Below, in pieces: positions 4,734 through 6,223 of a stretch of 6,223 nt of DNA; position 1 is the first letter of the stretch, and every line of letters starts with the position of its first letter. The notes beneath the pieces were generated by a model. That model saw only the letters and a list, made by a program, of their open reading frames with translations, was not told where the DNA came from and did no database searches. The stretch covers positions 1-6,223 of the forward strand of contig CAUDEL010000083.1 of the NCBI GenBank assembly GCA_958448555.1, in the 5' to 3' direction. Position numbers and translations under genes: made by a program. Origin of the DNA: Limiplasma sp958448555. Its GTDB lineage: Bacteria > Bacillota > Clostridia > Christensenellales > Aristaeellaceae.

Positions 4734-6223
4734 ATGCGACAAGCCGGCATTTTAATGGCCATCACCTCCCTGCCCTCCCCGTGGGGGGTGGGCACAATGG
4801 GAAGCGCGGCGCGGAACTTCCTGGATTTTCTCGTGCAGGCGGGGCAGTCCTGCTGGCAGGTGCTCCCCATCGGCCCCACCGGCTTTGGCGATTCCCCCTA
4901 CCAGTCCTTCTCCTCGTTCGCCGGGAACCCCTATCTCATCGACCTGGACGACCTTTGCAGCGACGGGCTGCTCCTGCCGGAGGAATACCGGACGCTGCCG
5001 TGGGGGGACGACCCCGCCCGGGTCGCCTACGGCCTGCTGTACCGGAACCGGTTCCCCGTTTTGGAGAAGGCCGTGCGGCGGCTGCGCGCCGGCCGGCCCG
5101 CCGAGCTGGCGCGCTTTTGTGAAAGCGAGGCGGACTGGCTGGAGAGCTATGCGCTGTTCATGGCGCTCAAGGGGCGCTTTGACGGGGCCCCCTGGAGCCG
5201 CTGGCCGGAGCCCCTGCGGCGGCGGGAGCCGGCCGCGCTCGCCCGGGCGGCCCGGGAGCTCTCGGACGCGGTCTGGTTCTGGAAGGGCGTGCAGTACCTG
5301 TTCTTTGCGCAGTGGGGACGCCTCAAACGCCTGGCGAGCGAGCGGGGCATTTCCCTCATCGGCGACCTGCCCATCTATGCCGCGGAGGACAGCGCCGACG
5401 TGTGGGCGCACCCGGAGCAGTTCCAGATGGACGCGGCGCTGCGCTGCACCGTCGTAGCCGGCTGCCCGCCGGACGGCTTTTCGGCCGACGGCCAGCGGTG
5501 GGGGAACCCCCTGTTCGCCTGGGACAGGATGGCGGCGGACGGGTACCGGTGGTGGATGCGCCGCATCGCCTTCCAGTTCCGGCTGTACGACGTGGTGCGC
5601 ATCGACCATTTCCGGGGCTTTGACGCCTATTACGCCATCCCCGCCTCCTCGCAGACCGCCCGGGAGGGGACGTGGCGGCCCGGCCCCGGCCTGGCCTTCT
5701 TTCAGGCGATGGAGCAGGCGGTGGGGCGGCGGCCCATCATCGCGGAGGACCTGGGCTTCCTCACCCCCTCCGTGCAGCGGCTCCTGGCGGAGACCGGCTA
5801 TCCCGGCATGAAGGTGCTGGAGTTTGCCTTCGACAGCCGGGACGGCGGCGGGCGGGCGTATCAGCCCCACAATTACCCCGTCAACTGCGTGGCCTATGTG
5901 GGCACGCACGACAACGATACGGCCCTGGGCTGGCTCGCCACCGCCGCCGCGGCGGATGTCGCGCTGGCGCGCGAGTATCTGCACCTGGACCCGGCCGAGG
6001 GCGAAAACTGGGGCATGATGCGGGCCGTCTGGGGCAGCGCCGCCGGCTGCGCCATCGTCCAGATGCAGGACCTGCTCGGCCTTGGGACGGAGGCGCGGAT
6101 GAACACGCCGTCCACCCTGGGCGGCAACTGGCAGTGGCGCGCCCTGCCCGGCTTTGACAGCCCGGCGCTGGCCAAACGGCTGCGGCGGCAGATGGAGCTC
6201 TACGAACGGCTCGCCCCGGCCGC
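4734..6223 (+). CDS. malQ: 4-alpha-glucanotransferase (amylomaltase, GH77), 3' end cut by window
   Basis: Cytoplasmic enzyme that moves alpha-1,4-glucan segments between malto-oligosaccharides, releasing glucose and longer chains for phosphorylase. The window holds 496 codons; family members are about 500 residues, so only a few residues and the stop are missing. The N-terminus RQAGILMAITSLPSPWG (2-18) matches the usual start of the family and fixes ATG 4734, with AAAGGA 9 nt upstream. Conserved blocks follow in order: GDSPYQSFSSFAGNPYLIDL (52-71), GDLPIYAAEDSADVW (about 208-222), and AGCPPDGFS (242-250). The catalytic residues are D291 in RIDHFRG (nucleophile), E338 in AEDLG (acid/base) and D393 in THDND (transition-state stabiliser), so it should be active. 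At residue 248 in the loop over the active site, Gly stands where the Thermus enzyme has Tyr; I recall small residues here in other Firmicutes. It lies 27 nt after the repressor gene, same strand, and its presence is the main argument that the transporter handles maltodextrins. Confidence 0.96.
   Translation, partial: MRQAGILMAITSLPSPWGVGTMGSAARNFLDFLVQAGQSCWQVLPIGPTGFGDSPYQSFSSFAGNPYLIDLDDLCSDGLLLPEEYRTLPWGDDPARVAYGLLYRNRFPVLEKAVRRLRAGRPAELARFCESEADWLESYALFMALKGRFDGAPWSRWPEPLRRREPAALARAARELSDAVWFWKGVQYLFFAQWGRLKRLASERGISLIGDLPIYAAEDSADVWAHPEQFQMDAALRCTVVAGCPPDGFSADGQRWGNPLFAWDRMAADGYRWWMRRIAFQFRLYDVVRIDHFRGFDAYYAIPASSQTAREGTWRPGPGLAFFQAMEQAVGRRPIIAEDLGFLTPSVQRLLAETGYPGMKVLEFAFDSRDGGGRAYQPHNYPVNCVAYVGTHDNDTALGWLATAAAADVALAREYLHLDPAEGENWGMMRAVWGSAAGCAIVQMQDLLGLGTEARMNTPSTLGGNWQWRALPGFDSPALAKRLRRQMELYERLAPA

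Noticed and set aside
3606..4742. 378-codon open frame on the minus strand opposite the repressor gene
   Set aside because: Long antisense frames are expected opposite GC-rich genes. The product has no recognisable motif, while the + strand gives a full LacI-family protein.
4752..5984. 410-codon open frame on the minus strand opposite malQ
   Set aside because: Antisense shadow of a gene with all GH77 motifs intact; the predicted peptide is Pro/Gly/Arg-rich with no family signature.

Overview
The window reads as a maltose/maltodextrin uptake and processing operon from a GC-rich Gram-positive bacterium. The likely source is a high-GC member of the Clostridia (Oscillospiraceae or Christensenellales type). 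The reasons are AGGAGG-type ribosome binding sites, a TTG start, a lipoprotein-anchored binding protein with an acidic linker, a regulator whose DNA-binding region resembles clostridial LacI proteins, and no ATPase gene beside the permeases. The assignment is from pattern memory, not from a search.

Layout. Positions 1-288 hold an extremely C-rich degenerate tandem repeat of about 33 bp units with no convincing gene. Positions 289-440 hold an AT-rich control region: a possible UP element, a sigma-A-type promoter (332-360), two overlapping CG-centred LacI-family operators just past the predicted transcription start, and a strong Shine-Dalgarno. Five genes follow, all on the + strand: a lipoprotein sugar-binding protein (441-1832), two CUT1 inner-membrane permeases (1973-2824 and 2824-3666), a LacI-family repressor (3696-4706), and the GH77 4-alpha-glucanotransferase MalQ (4734 to the window end, probably lacking only its last residues). 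A strong terminator-like hairpin lies between the binding-protein gene and the permeases.

Inferred logic. The repressor made from inside the operon binds the tandem operator over the start of transcription and shuts the operon off until a malto-oligosaccharide or related sugar appears. The binding protein is then made in excess because most transcripts stop at the hairpin, and read-through supplies permeases, repressor and MalQ. The permeases need an ATPase that is not encoded here, probably a shared MsmK/MalK-type protein. MalQ rearranges the imported malto-oligosaccharides in the cytoplasm.

No clearly new system is visible. The points most worth a second look are the tandem repeat directly upstream of the promoter and the 12-bp-phased double operator.
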